DNA from: Nansenia antarctica
Lineage: Eukaryota; Chordata; Actinopteri; Argentiniformes; Microstomatidae
Direction: 5' to 3'
DNA length: 64,000 nt
NCBI GenBank assembly: GCA_963989245.1
Contig: OZ022341.1
Coordinates: 51,521,433 to 51,585,432, forward strand
Shown: in pieces, positions 44,901-57,014 of the stretch
Position numbering within the stretch: the first letter of the stretch is position 1
How the letters are laid out: every line of letters begins with the position of its first letter
Translations under genes and position numbers: made by a program
Notes under the pieces: model-generated
What the model was told of the DNA's origin: nothing
What the model saw: only the letters and a program-made list of their open reading frames with translations
Database searches by the model: none

Positions 44901-45170
44901 TGGTCGTCTTGAAGTCTACGGGAACATCTCCGGCCGGTGTTGGGCTTGGGTCGCAGACGTTCGGGCGTTGTTTGTAGACTCGCCCGCTGTTCAGGGCTTG
45001 TTTAAAAGCCAATCTTAGTGTGGTAACGAGGCACATTGTATCAAAAGCATCCAGTGCATCTTATTCCCACTGCAATAACGATGGCAGTTACAACGGGTGT
45101 ATGTGAGCTTAGATGTTGAGCGCGTTCATCTCACCACTCACGGCAGCCATCAAGCTGTCTGTCTGTCGCG

Positions 45171-45302
<132 letters not shown>

Positions 45303-46555
45303 AAACACCTACAGAAAACGTGTCAGGGAATTAATCTCTGTACTGTATACAAACAACTGGAGAGAAGAAGAGATATTATTACCATACCGACCCCCCTGGG
45401 GAAATGGCCACACACCGGCTGCTGCTGGCAACACGATGATTAACTCAGCGAAACCTTGTAGAAAACATGCTATCTCTACATCTCACCACACTCCATTAAA
45501 CTAGCTAAAGAAGGGAGGAGAGAGAGAGAAGGAGGGGAGGGGGGTGGGCAGGCTGATAACTGTATACATGAGGGGGAGGGTATGTGAGTGTCTTCCTTGC
45601 CCCTCAGTTATTGACCCAAGGACGCTTTTGTTCCTCTCAATCATTGGAAACCCACTGTTTATCCACTACTGTACAGACCTGGCTGGTGTTCAACTCCACT
45701 TGCTGTTCAAAGTGAGATTTTTACCTCGGGACAGAAAAAGAAGGGGGAATGCCATATGTCTTGAAAATACTTTTAGCAGAAGGGGGGCTGGACACAAAAC
45801 AAATCAGCCGGCAAAGAGGATGTGGATAGGACACCCACTATATACTTTAATCAATCTGGACAAGATATACACAACCAGAGAAGCTTTTGGCTGCGAGACA
45901 CTTCCCATTAGCTATGGACACATATTTATCAGCTGGGTGATGGATGGAGGGATCAGGATGAGGAGATGGATGGATCCATTAAAAAAAGAGAGAGAGAAAG
46001 TGAGAGAGAGAGAGAGCGAGAGAGAGAGCGAGCGAGAGAGAGAGAGATCTTGGGCAGAGGAGGTGGAGTTAGCAGAGTTTGGCAGGAAGCCTCAGCTCCT
46101 GATGCTGCAGGCTTACGCTTACGCTCACGCACATACACACGTGCACGCGCACACACACACTCACACTCACACAGAGAGACACTCCATCTGTAATGGGTGT
46201 TATGTTTTAACACGGTTGATGTTGGGAGGATCTTTCTGTATCTGTTTAGCTATTAGGTTGTTTGCTGGTTTTAACTATGTTTGGCTTGGCTGTGTGGTAT
46301 TCAGTTAGTCTAGCGGTGGTCCGGTTTGCCTCAGAGAGCTGGCCGTCATCCTGATCAAAGGGTGGGACACTCTGGTCTCGGGCCCATTACGCATCATCAC
46401 ACTATGCTGAACCAAACACCATTTTGAGCATCTGAGGGTTTAATTAATGGAATGATCTCATCACACATCAATCCGCTTTTCACCGTCCTGAAGCCGCGTC
46501 GGAAAACAGATTGTTTAAAGCTCCCTACTCTCTGATGCTTTGACTCTCTACCACA
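45303..46555. other. No recognised gene; GA and CA tracts
   Basis: Contains GA runs at about 45,985-46,046 and CA runs at about 46,130-46,175. The 254-codon frame at 45,544-46,308 spans these repeats and shows no domain, so I do not call it a gene. Confidence 0.4.
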
Positions 46556-46997
46556 GTCTCTCTCTCTCACTGTCTCTCCCTGTCTCTCTCTCTGTCTCTC
46601 TCTCTCTCTCTGTCTCTCCCTGTCTCTCCCTGTCTCTCTCTCTCTCACTGTCTCTCCCTGTCTCTCTCTCTGTCTCTCTCTCTCTCTCTGTCTCTCCCTG
46701 TCTCTCTCTCTGTCTCACTGTCTCTCCATGTCTCTCTCTCTCTCTGTCTCTCCCTGTCTCTCTCTCCCTGTCTCTCCCTCTCTCTGTCTCTCTCTCTCTG
46801 TCTCTCTCTCTCTCTCACTGTCTCTCCCTGTCTCTCTCTCTGTCTCTCTCTCTCTGTCTCTCCCTGTCTCTCTCTTTCTCTGTCTCTCCCTGTCTCTCTC
46901 TCTCTGTCTCTCCCTGTCTCTCTCTCTCTCTGTCTCACTGTCTCTCCCTGTCTCTCTCTCTCTCTCTGTCTCTCTCTGTCTCTCCCTGTCTCTCTCA
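46556..46997. repeat. Compound (TCTCTCCCTG)/(CT)n satellite
   Basis: About 440 bp of TCTC with regularly spaced CCCTG, TCTG and CACTG interruptions, a higher-order pattern with repeating blocks of about 70-120 bp. Ser/Leu and Arg/Glu frames over it are artefacts. Confidence 0.95.
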
Positions 46998-47082
46998 GCC
47001 CTGGACAGCTCTAGTGTTGGTCTTACATTGAAATAGTCTCTTCTGAGACAGGCACGCAATGTTTTCTGACCCCAGCAAACCC

Positions 47083-47083
47083 C

Positions 47084-47133
<50 letters not shown>
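47083..47133. repeat. (CA)n microsatellite
   Basis: Pure CA repeat. Confidence 0.97.
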
Positions 47134-47134
<1 letters not shown>

Positions 47135-47484
47135 GTTAAACAGATGTTGTGAGCAGGTGTTCCGCTCCGTGTTCCAGATGAGGAGCTCGGTCTGTAATTG
47201 GAGGCCTGGGGCAGAGAGGACACTCACACACACATCACAAACACACACACACACACACACCGTTGATCAGGACTAGGCTACCAATCATTTTAGAGCATGT
47301 TTCAATGTTCCCCCTAATGAACCAATCAGGTGAACACGTCACCCTCATCCACTTCATTAACCAGTGAAGTGTCTGCAGCCTCTTCACTAACCCACTGATG
47401 GTGAAGGATGGCAGAGACCAACAGTAGGTCCAACAGAGAATACATTCTAATCAGGGTTTGTAACCATAACCATAGAGTATGAAC

Positions 47485-47573
47485 CAGGAGAGGCTGGTGG
47501 AGGTAATTATCGGAGGACGAGCTCATTGTAATGCATGGCATGGAATGAGGAATGGTATCAAACACACATGAAC
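47485..47573. mobile_element. Palindromic MITE, left half copy
   Basis: GGAGAGGCTGGTGGAGGTAA, CGGAGGACGAGCTCATTGTA and GGAATGGTATCAAACACACA match the left arm. Confidence 0.8.
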
Positions 47574-48934
47574 CATTATCGTACTCTGGTTTTTCTCTGT
47601 ATGTCGTCACCTACAGTATGTTTATTCATACCCAGCACGGCTGAAGGACAGAGGCACCATGAGGACGACAACACCTCCGCCTCCTCTATGTAGTCATGAT
47701 AAAAAAGGAGATTTTTTTGTTTTGAATCAGACGGTAAAATCAGCTGGCTTTTACATTGGAGCGTTCCCTCCTGTTTAGAACCTGTCAATGAGAGAACATC
47801 ATTCTGAAGCGTATTGAACATCCACCCCTCTCCATCCTGACAGCCCTCTACTCCACCCCAGGGCAGAACACTAATTAGGCCACTATTTATTTCCAGGGTA
47901 ACTGTGTGCCCGATGGCAGCCATATTCACAGGACAGCTCTGGAACTTGCCATTTGAGAAAAAATAACCACCCGGCACAAGGCCAAAGCCTTTCACAACAA
48001 TCAGTCAATAACAGCGTGTTTACATTCCCGGGCTAATGCATTTCCATAATGACGCAGATCAGATGCTTCTCGCTTTCTCCAGGGAAAAAACAAAACATCC
48101 TTTACTTGAAACTTTTTAACTCACAAACTCTACAACACTGTGTTTTTTTTTTTCTTCTTCTGAATCGAAGCTTGACATTCACTCACCTTCTTGAGTCGCT
48201 TAAAACTATTCCAATTTCAAATCGGACGGTAGGTGTCCAGGGTTAGAGTTAGGTCTGACACCGAGAGGGTCTTTCATTTCTCTTGTCAATCAAGTTATCA
48301 ATACGGAATAAATCACAGTGATTCCAAAATGAGATGGACGCCCACATCAGCGAGCTGAGGATCACAATACTGGATACTGCCTTTGTCATCTAGCCAATGG
48401 GAAAGAGAGAGAGAGAGAAAAACAATTACAAGGTGCTATAGATCCCGAGACCCGCATGTGACCTTTGCCCTTTGACCCCAGGCTCCATATTGATCCATTA
48501 AGCCCTCATTTACTCCCTGTGACCCCACCATGAGAAAATACAGGGGATTACAGTTACCAATGAGCAGCAACACCCTGGAGAAACACGGTAAACAAACAGC
48601 CAATAATAAACACAGGACAAGACCTGAAGAGAACCCCAGAGTATATATATATATATATATACGGTATATACAATATGTATGTATTATTATGGTCCCCCAG
48701 CGGGCAGCACAGTCATAGTAGAGTGGGATGGATTGCAAGGCTCCCCTTTATTGACCAAATGGAGAGGAAAATAAAGAGGGGGAACAGTTATTGCCATTGA
48801 TCTGGGGAGGAGGTGTGTGGAGGGTCTGTTGTGGGAGTGAATGTTTAGTTTGAGATGCACCGAAGGGACATCGATCCTACTGTGACACCATTAATGGGAC
48901 TGTCCCCGTCTGCAGTGCTGGGTCCTGATGATGA
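47574..48934. other. No recognised gene; short AT repeat
   Basis: An (AT)n run lies at about 48,641-48,661. The minus-strand frame 47,576-47,995 has no known domain or splice support. Confidence 0.4.
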
Positions 48935-49019
48935 CACACACACACACAGGCACACACAGGCGCATACACACAGGCACACACACAGGCGCACGCACGCACG
49001 CACGCGCACGCGCACGCGC

Positions 49020-49056
<37 letters not shown>
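48935..49056. repeat. (CA)n/(CGCA)n microsatellite
   Basis: CA repeat with CAGG interruptions and a central GCACGCACGCGCACGCGC block, a potential Z-DNA-forming alternating purine-pyrimidine tract. Confidence 0.95.
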
Positions 49057-49331
49057 GGCCTCTGATGATGGGTCTATCAGTACCTCTGCCTGGCTCTGGC
49101 ACTGCGCCCAGGAGACCAGTACTGTCTGCCAACACAGTGGCACAGATGAACCCCAGAGACAGATCATAGATTTTCTCAGTTTGATATACAGGAGCATTCA
49201 GTTTGCAAACTCAATCAAGAAACTCCCGTTTAGAAACTATAGTGAATGGTATCGATAACAGAGCAGTTAGATACAAGTCCAAGTCATTATTACATCTATT
49301 AACACTAACCATTCCTATACTTTAGCAGAGG

Positions 49332-49359
49332 GCAGGGGAGGCTGGTGTAGGTAGACATG
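49332..49359. mobile_element. Palindromic MITE, terminal scrap
   Basis: GCAGGGGAGGCTGGTGTAGG is the extreme left end only. Confidence 0.5.
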
Positions 49360-49585
49360 TTTTCTGATCTCAGATTCCAATCCTGATTTAGTGGCCTCAC
49401 TTTGAAGCCCGCCCAGTAAACTTGCGTGTGATTGGTCTAATGTGACTTCCTGCTACAGTGCTTGCATGAGTTCCAATCTAATGTGTGCAGCGGACGAGAT
49501 GATTTATAATGTCATAAAGGGCCACATCCACCAATTACACAAGCATTAGCCTTCAGATAAGAGGAGAGGCAGGGAGGGAGGGAAG

Positions 49586-49591
<6 letters not shown>

Positions 49592-49674
<83 letters not shown>

Positions 49675-49680
49675 GAGAGA
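49592..49680. repeat. (GA)n microsatellite
   Basis: Nearly pure GA run with one GGGA interruption. Confidence 0.97.
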
Positions 49681-50678
49681 ATTGGAGAGTAGCACAAAGT
49701 TCTCTTTGAAAGTAGAGTATTACTGAGTAATCCCTGTCAGGGTTTACATAAAGAGTTTAATTCGATTATAAAAAAAAGTCATCACATGCATTCACCGTGC
49801 TCTGAAACTTTCCAGTGAAGGGAGAACTTCAGAACAACTTTACTCACTGATAGGCGGAGAGGTCAAAGCCTAGTTTTAGTGGGTTGTTACTGCCAGGATG
49901 ATTCCTAGGTCATGGTTTGTCATTAGTGAAGAGTATTCATAATTTAATTCTGATAATCTGTCGGTCAATCTAACACACACACACACACACACACACACTT
50001 CACCATTAGATTAATTGCAGATTAGTCGATCTCTTCTCAAAAAGGCCTGTCTGAACAAGCAGTCCATCTCTGTGTCCAGTTGTAGCCTTTCAACAACCTC
50101 CTCCTCCCCGTCATGCTTATTTAACCCAATGGGTTTGAACCGGAAACGACTCTCATTTCATTGTACGTTTCCAGCCGTCTCCTGTGCACACAATAAATAA
50201 ACGTTATTTAATTTGACTTGATGTAAACCATTATACCAAGAGGACATCCTTGTGGTACGAGGGCAATATCTGGGCTGAGAAGTCTCAGGCAAGGCTACCT
50301 CATCACAAAAACGGGATTCCTAACCACCTCCACTAGACTTAGAGCTGGAGTGGAGTGACACAGTGTAAGCTTTTCTATTCTTGAACATTATCATCAACAT
50401 GCCTCAGTTGTTTTCGTTGTTGTTGCAGATATTGAAGAAGGACGTTGAAGTGGATGTGAAGAAATGCTTGGCTTCACAGTTTTTATTTCTCTGTTTTGTG
50501 AAAGAAACCGCCTAGTTGCCGATTATTTCCTAAAGACAAGCAATACATCTATGAGAGACAATTCAATTTCCAGGCACTAGTAATAAATGTCACTGAAGAA
50601 AACAGCTGACGGAGAATTACAGCTTTTTGTTTTCTCATCTTTTGTGAATGGGTAGGGGAAGAACTGTGTGTGTGCATA

Positions 50679-50680
<2 letters not shown>
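49681..50680. other. No recognised gene
   Basis: A short CA run lies at about 49,974-49,998. Nothing else is supported. Confidence 0.4.
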
Positions 50681-50743
<63 letters not shown>

Positions 50744-50758
50744 CGTGCGTGCGTGTGT
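50681..50758. repeat. (GT)n microsatellite
   Basis: GT run ending in GCGTGCGTGCGTGC. Confidence 0.97.
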
Positions 50759-51407
50759 CTGTACATTTAGCATATAAATGAAGTTTATACCAGTTATAGT
50801 GGTGATAGGCCAATCCCTCATCTGATAGTCCCTCTAAAAGGGAAACACACGAGACAAAACTGTAGAAAAAGGGCAGATTTATTTAAAGCACTTTGTCCCC
50901 TACATAGAAAAATATGATTGATTTGAATCAACAATAATAAATAGAGTGCCTGTCTATCTCCAGGCCCCATTAGTACATAGAGCAGTACAATCAATATCCA
51001 GATTCACAATACAGCAAAGGCACTAGCATATACCGCAATCAGCACAGTCAACGGGGGGGTTGGGGGTGTGTTGAGGGAGTGGGAGGGGCATGGACGGCGG
51101 CAACCTTGATTCATCCAACGCTATGGTAACCGTGTATGTGTGTCCATCCCATAGTAGTAGTTGTGTATGTGCCCAGGCCTGGGTGAAGTCATGGGAGTTG
51201 TGATTGGTGGGACCACCTGTCTTTCTTGTGGGTTTAGTGAGAGCTACCTTACTATGTGGTGCCTTTCTGTGTTCCGTCTGCTCTGATTGTTGGGTTGAAT
51301 GGGTCAAAATGAGGCTTTGCTAAGTGGCCTGTTCATCCATAAAGTATGTGCCTACAAGTGTGATAGTCCAATCGTGTTGGGGTGTGGGAACTAAGAGTGT
51401 GACAAAG
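50759..51407. other. No recognised gene
   Basis: No exon, RNA gene or repeat boundary that I can support. Confidence 0.4.
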
Positions 51408-51502
51408 CAAGGGAGGCTGGTAGAGGTAGAAATCGAAGGATGGGCTGATTGGCATTACAATGAGCCCATCCTCCGATTTCTACCTCCACCAGCCTCCCCT
51501 GG
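51408..51502. mobile_element. Palindromic MITE, centre deleted
   Basis: The left arm AAGGGAGGCTGGTAGAGGTAG joins directly to the right arm ATTACAATGAGCCCATCCTCC and CCTCCACCAGCCTCCCCTGG, forming a hairpin-capable unit of about 95 bp. Confidence 0.85.
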
Positions 51503-51606
51503 AGAAGGGACAAAGGGATGACATAGTGAAAGATGGTTTGAGAGACTGTGAGAGAAAAGGGGATGACATGAAGGCAAACAGATGGAAAGTGGTATACAGT
51601 TTTGCA

Positions 51607-51751
51607 GCGGAGGCTGGTGGAGGTAGAAATCGGAGGACGGGCTCATTGTAATGCATGGAATGCAATAAGGAATGGTATTACCTTTCCTCATTCCGTTCTA
51701 TGCATTACAATGAGCCTGTCCTCCGATTTCTACTTTCACCAGCCTCCCCTA
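51607..51751. mobile_element. Palindromic MITE, best-preserved copy
   Basis: Left arm GCGGAGGCTGGTGGAGGTAG, CGGAGGACGGGCTCATTGTA, ATGCATGGAATGC; right arm CATTCCGTTCTATGCATTAC, AATGAGCCTGTCCTCCG, ACCAGCCTCCCCTAATGG. The arms are reverse complements over about 65 bp each with few mismatches. No ORF. Related repeats are very common in salmonid and pike genomes (from memory of the family). Confidence 0.9.
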
Positions 51752-51941
51752 ATGGTTTGATAGAAATAATGGGCATTAATTGGTCAAGTAGATGGCATAT
51801 AGCAGACAGTGTATCAGACGAATCACATCTAAAGAGACAGAGAGTGCTCCAGTCATGGAAGCCATGGAAGTTCAGTAGTGTTTTTAAAAATAATCCATGA
51901 TTCGCTCCAGTGAATTTACAGAGATGTACTACTTTCCTTTT

Positions 51942-52072
51942 GGTCCTCTGTGGCTCAGTTGGTAGAGCACGCTTAGGTTGTTGGTTCGATTCCCGCTGGG
52001 ACCATATATACTGAAATGTATGCACTCATTGCAATGTAAATCGCTTTGGATCAGCTAAATGGCGTATATAGT
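51942..52072 (+). mobile_element. tRNA-derived SINE (HpaI/SmaI-like)
   Basis: The head has GGTCCTCTGTGGCTCAGTTGG (A box 51,951-51,962) and GGTTCGATTCC (B box 51,983-51,993). Then come TGTATGCACTCATTGCAATG and the tail TAAATCGCTTTGGATCAGC. This arrangement is that of salmonid-type tRNA-derived SINEs whose 3' ends match L2 LINEs. About 15 bases of the anticodon arm are missing compared with a tRNA. Confidence 0.85.
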
Positions 52073-53365
52073 TTCACTGGGCATGTAGCAGTGGTCCCAA
52101 TCTGTAGTGACTTCTGTTTGAAGCTGAAATCACAATATTCAGGCAATTAGAATTTGTTCAGAAGGGCGTATAAGCACAAAGGAGCTCATTGTCAGTAGAT
52201 CAGTATGATCTAGTGTATGCCTTTTCCATCCCTTTCAAGTCTTTAATGATATAAAAGCATCTACTGCAGCTATTCAGATGCAGGATGGTAGACGCAGGTT
52301 ACTCATGTGACTGAGATAAGAAAGAGAGGATGAACACTGAACATTATGGCATAAAATGAATAAGTAAGCATAAAATAAGTAAAAGCATGTCATATGATGC
52401 AGCAGGATCTATCAGTGAGTGCAAGCATGCACGCACGCACGAACACACACAAGCACACACGCACGCACACTGTGTGTTTGATCCTTATATCCAGGTTTCT
52501 CATATCTGGCATTTCCCCTAAACCTCTACAGAATCTTCCGGAAGCATTCTAGTTAGGACACATTATATTTCTTTCAGGAGGGGGGGTGGGTGGGTTTGGA
52601 AAATACAGAAAGAAAACAATTCTGTAATCATTATGCAACATCTTAATCAAAACATATATTGTATATGCCATTGTTCATTACTCTTTGATAATCATTTACA
52701 TAGAGAAAAAAGGAAATCGCATTAAATATCTTATTAAATATCATGGAAAATTATAAGGCTTAAATGTTCCTCCAGTTCAATTGGCCTTTCCGAATTTGAT
52801 TCAGATTTGTCCCCTTGAAGAGACGAGGGAGTTCTGCTGTTCCCACATGTGACAGCATCGTTCCCTATCCTGAAGTTCCAGGTCCTATGTCCATGTGACG
52901 GATTGGTTCCACCTTCATTTCCAGAAAAGCCCTGATTATCAGAACAAATCAACGATAATTGTCATCTTTCCTCAGCCTTAAAGCATGAAAGTGATCGGAA
53001 TCTCTTTCAGGTGACTTGTCCTCCCAGTGAGTCAAATGTTAAGTGACTCAACCGTTAGTCTTTTTCTTCTATTTCTGTTTTCTGTCTGTTTGGTATGGTC
53101 AGTTTTGTTTTGATTCCATTTTGGTAACATAATCCATTATAGTAGGAGTTGGGAGGAAAAGCTGAGCCTGGAAAGCGAACACAAGGGCTGCCGTTTCCTT
53201 CACCAGGGTTGTCAAGCTCCAGCTTGAGGCTTCAGCAGTGATATCGGCCTGTAGCTGAGCCTCGTTCTGTCCCTAAACCCTTCTCCTTGTCAGAGAACAG
53301 CAAGGGGGGGCATTGAACACTTGTCTAAGGGCCCAATGTGAGTCCTGCCCTTGGGGAGTCCTGCT
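52073..53365. other. Downstream flank of large2, probably containing its 3' UTR
   Basis: No other gene is seen. The part next to 53,366 should be large2 3' UTR on the minus strand. I could not find an unambiguous AATAAA (TTTATT on plus) in the first kilobase, so the transcript end is open. Confidence 0.4.
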
Positions 53366-53563
53366 TTAGATGTTCCTCTGGGCAGTGAGGTACTTGAGGG
53401 CGGCGGCACCGTACTTTCGGGACATGTCTTGATGGAACTCGTCCTTCAGGGTGGTCAGGCAGTAGCGGTACCCGGGGCTGGAGCGGAACTTGGAGATGTC
53501 GAAGCTGGGGGCGTGGGGCATGTGGATCATGAATGCATTTGGGAGAACCATCAGCTCGTACTC
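53366..53563 (-). CDS. large2: large2 terminal coding exon
   Basis: Preceded by TCTCAG; encodes EYELMVLPNAFMIHMPHAPS, FDISKFRSSPGYRYC and the C-terminal GAAALKYLTAQRNI before TAA. Confidence 0.95.
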   Translation of the reverse strand, partial: EYELMVLPNAFMIHMPHAPSFDISKFRSSPGYRYCLTTLKDEFHQDMSRKYGAAALKYLTAQRNI

Positions 53564-56500
53564 CTGAGAGACGGGAAGGACAAGGAGACAAATTTGTGTC
53601 TGAGATATGTTAGGTGGAAGAGGAGGCTAGGGTGGGTGGAAATAGGCTCATTGTACTGCATGGAATGGAAGGAGGGATGGTATCAAAGTAATGAATGGAA
53701 TTAAATAAGGAATGGTATCAAACACATGGGTTTCTGTGCATTACAATGAGCCTGTCATGAGATTTCACCAGATTTCACCATCATGAACTCCACCAGCCAC
53801 CCCTGGTTAGGTGGGACTACTGTGAACATGTCCGGTGATTTGCTCTGAGGTGCTGAGCACTTGAGTCTGAGCTTGACTTTGATTAATGAGCCCTTACAAC
53901 ATCTATTATTTCTACTTAGTCTGCAGTAAATCAAATCCGACCCAATCACTTGAATAAGCTTAATAAAATCTGATGTAATCATTACAATAATCCTAATCAA
54001 CTTCCTAAAATGAAAAGAGGCTTTACATCAAGGGGGGGCGGTTACACAGCTTTCATGTGTGGAGATTACTTTGAGTTGAGTCTTTTGAGATTAGAGTGAA
54101 AATGTTATTTTGTTTTCACAAAATCAACACCCGAACAACCAACAACCACGCTCCATTCTGTACCTGTGCATCCAGCTCCATGATGTGGGACACCTTGTTC
54201 CAGCCGAACCCGACAAAGCGCTGGTCGTACTCAGGACAATCCCGCCTCACCACCACGTATGGCTCAAAGTCCGCCTCCCACTCCACCTTGTAGGGTGTGG
54301 TGGCTGTCCGCCATTTGGCGTAGTTGGTAGGAGCATGGCCCTTGGTCCAGACATGATACCTGGAGAAACAAGAACATTATATTACCATGTAACAACACAT
54401 TGACACAATGTTATTACCATACCACTGTAACTACAAGTTAACAGGAAGGTACATTATAAGATCAACTTGTATAGTGCTATCGTTTTCCTTAACTGTTCAC
54501 TCAAAACCATCAGTTATCACTTAAAGAGACTCATTAGGTCGATTATTTTTCTGGAATTCAATTTGACTTTACAAATAATGCACATATAGACAATCAAACT
54601 TAGAGTTGACCAACAAACGAACCAACAAAAACTAAATATCTGACTAAGATCACCCAATGGTGGGAGCAGAGCTGCAACTGTACCTGAAGGTATAGAGAGT
54701 CCCCACGTCCAGCATGGAGAGCAGCTCAGCTTTGGATTTGGGGTAGGAGAGTCGGTAGCGAAGCGTCTCAAAGGCCGGTACCACCAGAGCCTTCTTAGTG
54801 TGGGTCATGTCCAACTGGACCACAGACCTTCTGCAGACACCAAACACATACGCTGTTCATATACAACCAATACCCCAGCCAAGACAACCTGCACATCTAA
54901 AGGCCAGTTAAAATCAAAGATAAAGTCCCTGCAGTTAGTGTTTTGTTTTTGGATTAATGGCCTCACCAACTCCTCCAGATGACGAAGTTGCTCAGGAAAT
55001 AGGTGAGCGAAATTGGTAAACGCCAGTATATCCCCGGTTTCCAATTCCTCATACGATAAGTGATAAGTGTTATCACTACAATCAGCTTAGCTAACTAGCT
55101 AACTAATAGCTCACCCTAAAGTCTATTCATTGACGTCAAGGTTAATCTGGAATTATAGCCAGATTGGTATACATTCCCATTGGAATGTCTCATCCGGGTA
55201 AACGCAACTTTGTTGTTGTTGTTGTTGTTTTTTGTTGTTGTTATGGAAACGGTCGCCTGTGTCTGTGTGCATCTCGTTGTGGATCTTTGGTTTGAACTCC
55301 CCAGTTTTAGAACGTCGGTTTCAAGTGTTTGCCGAGTTTTTCTCTGCAACGTTCTAAAACCGACCCTGGCCTTAAAACCAATACAACATCCATAACTAAT
55401 TTAGGAATTAAATATATACAGTATATTGTTAATATACAACCAATAAATCAGCCAAGACAACCTGTGACACATCACTTCTCAACGTCTAATGTAAAGGTTG
55501 TAGAACCCGAACATTTATCTGAAAATGACCCATTGCATCTGTTATATCAATAAGGTTACTATTATCATAATAATTTTTTTATAACCATTATTATGGGGAC
55601 TCATCTCACCTGAGGTAATCGTAGAGGCCATACATGGGCAGGAAGTCTACGTCAGCCAAGAATACGTATGGCGTGTTGGCGTTCCTCAGTGCCACGTTGC
55701 GTACCAGGTTGACAGGATAGAACTGGCCCTCCTTGTAGACGATGTGGTAGCCCACGTTCTTGCGGTTCTTGAGGACCTCCGAGGCCTGGGCGTAGCGGAG
55801 GAACTGCTGGGCCTCAGCATCAGACATGTACAACGCCAGGCTGATGGGGCCCTCCCAGTGCTTACAGATAGCCTCCAGCATCTGAAGCCTGCAGGAGAGG
55901 AGGAAGGGGGGGGAGAAGAGGAGGAGGAGGAAGAAAAAGAAGACGGTGATGATGATGATGATGATGATGATGATAATACTACTCGTATTGTTGAATTTCG
56001 TCTATCTCAAACGTTATTCCATTCAACCACATGATTTCAACATAATAGTCAACAGTCAGGAATGAGTTTCCATGGTTACCTGTCCATGGAGAGCTGGGCG
56101 ACCAGGGTGACGTCCGTGTCGTCCCCGGTGGCCGTGTACTCGTACTGCAGGAAGTAGAGGTGCACACGGTGCACTGTGATTCGCTCACGTCGGAAGTCGT
56201 AACACTGGTCGTCCTCGTCCAGCTCCTCCAGGGCGCCCTGCAGCTGGACAGAGGAGAGGCCACTGGATCAGACTCCATATCTACACTCACCGGACACTTT
56301 ATTAGGAACGGCTGTACACCTTCTCATTCATTCAAGTGGCGCAATGGTGTGGGGAATGTTTTCTTGGCACACCTTGGGCCCGTTAATACAAATCAATCAT
56401 CGCTTGAATGCCACAGTCTATTTGGGTATTTGGGTCGTATTGAGACTAACATGGATAAATAAAGGTTAAAGATCAAGGTGGTGGTGGCCAGTGTTGGGCA

Positions 56501-56974
56501 CGTTACTTTAAAAAAGTAATTAGTTATAGTTACTAGTTACTTATCCCAAAAAGTAACTGAGTTAGTAACTGAATTACTTCATTATAAAAGTAACTAGTTA
56601 CTAAGGAAAGTAACTATTGCGTTACTTTTTACCATGGTGCAGCGGGCTAAGTTAAGGTCAGTCAGCCAAATGTGACAAGGAAAAGCTTACCCACTGCCAT
56701 ATTAGAAGATAAATGTGATCTTCTTTTCTGAGCAGGTTTCAGCAGGGAATTTTTTATATTTATTGCACTTCAACAGACCACAACTGGTAGACATATTGTA
56801 CTTCAAGTATTTTCTTCATTACAAAAGTTAACAGTTAAACAATATGAAGTGCTTTTAAAGTAGTACTGAAATAGTGCCTGTACTTCCACCGTGAAAACGC
56901 ACCGTTCACCTCAGAACACTCGGGACTCGCCATTGCTGCGTGTATCTCTCTGATAGTTACAGTGTAATATCTAT

Positions 56975-57014
<40 letters not shown>

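Noticed and set aside
45544..46308. Plus-strand frame of 254 codons
   Set aside because: It contains GA and CA repeat translations (RERESERE, HAHTHVHAHTHT) and no recognisable domain.
46556..46997. Long Ser/Leu or Arg/Glu open frames over CT/GA tracts
   Set aside because: Pure low-complexity translations of microsatellites. The same applies to the frames over CA/GT repeats at 18.3, 45.2, 50.7, 58.3 and 59.9-60.3 kb.
47576..47995. Minus-strand frame of 139 codons
   Set aside because: No known domain, it overlaps the MITE border at one end, and it has no splice or polyA support. It could not be distinguished from chance.
51942..52072. A functional tRNA gene
   Set aside because: A and B boxes are present, but the anticodon arm is shortened and an L2-type SINE tail follows, so it is a SINE head.
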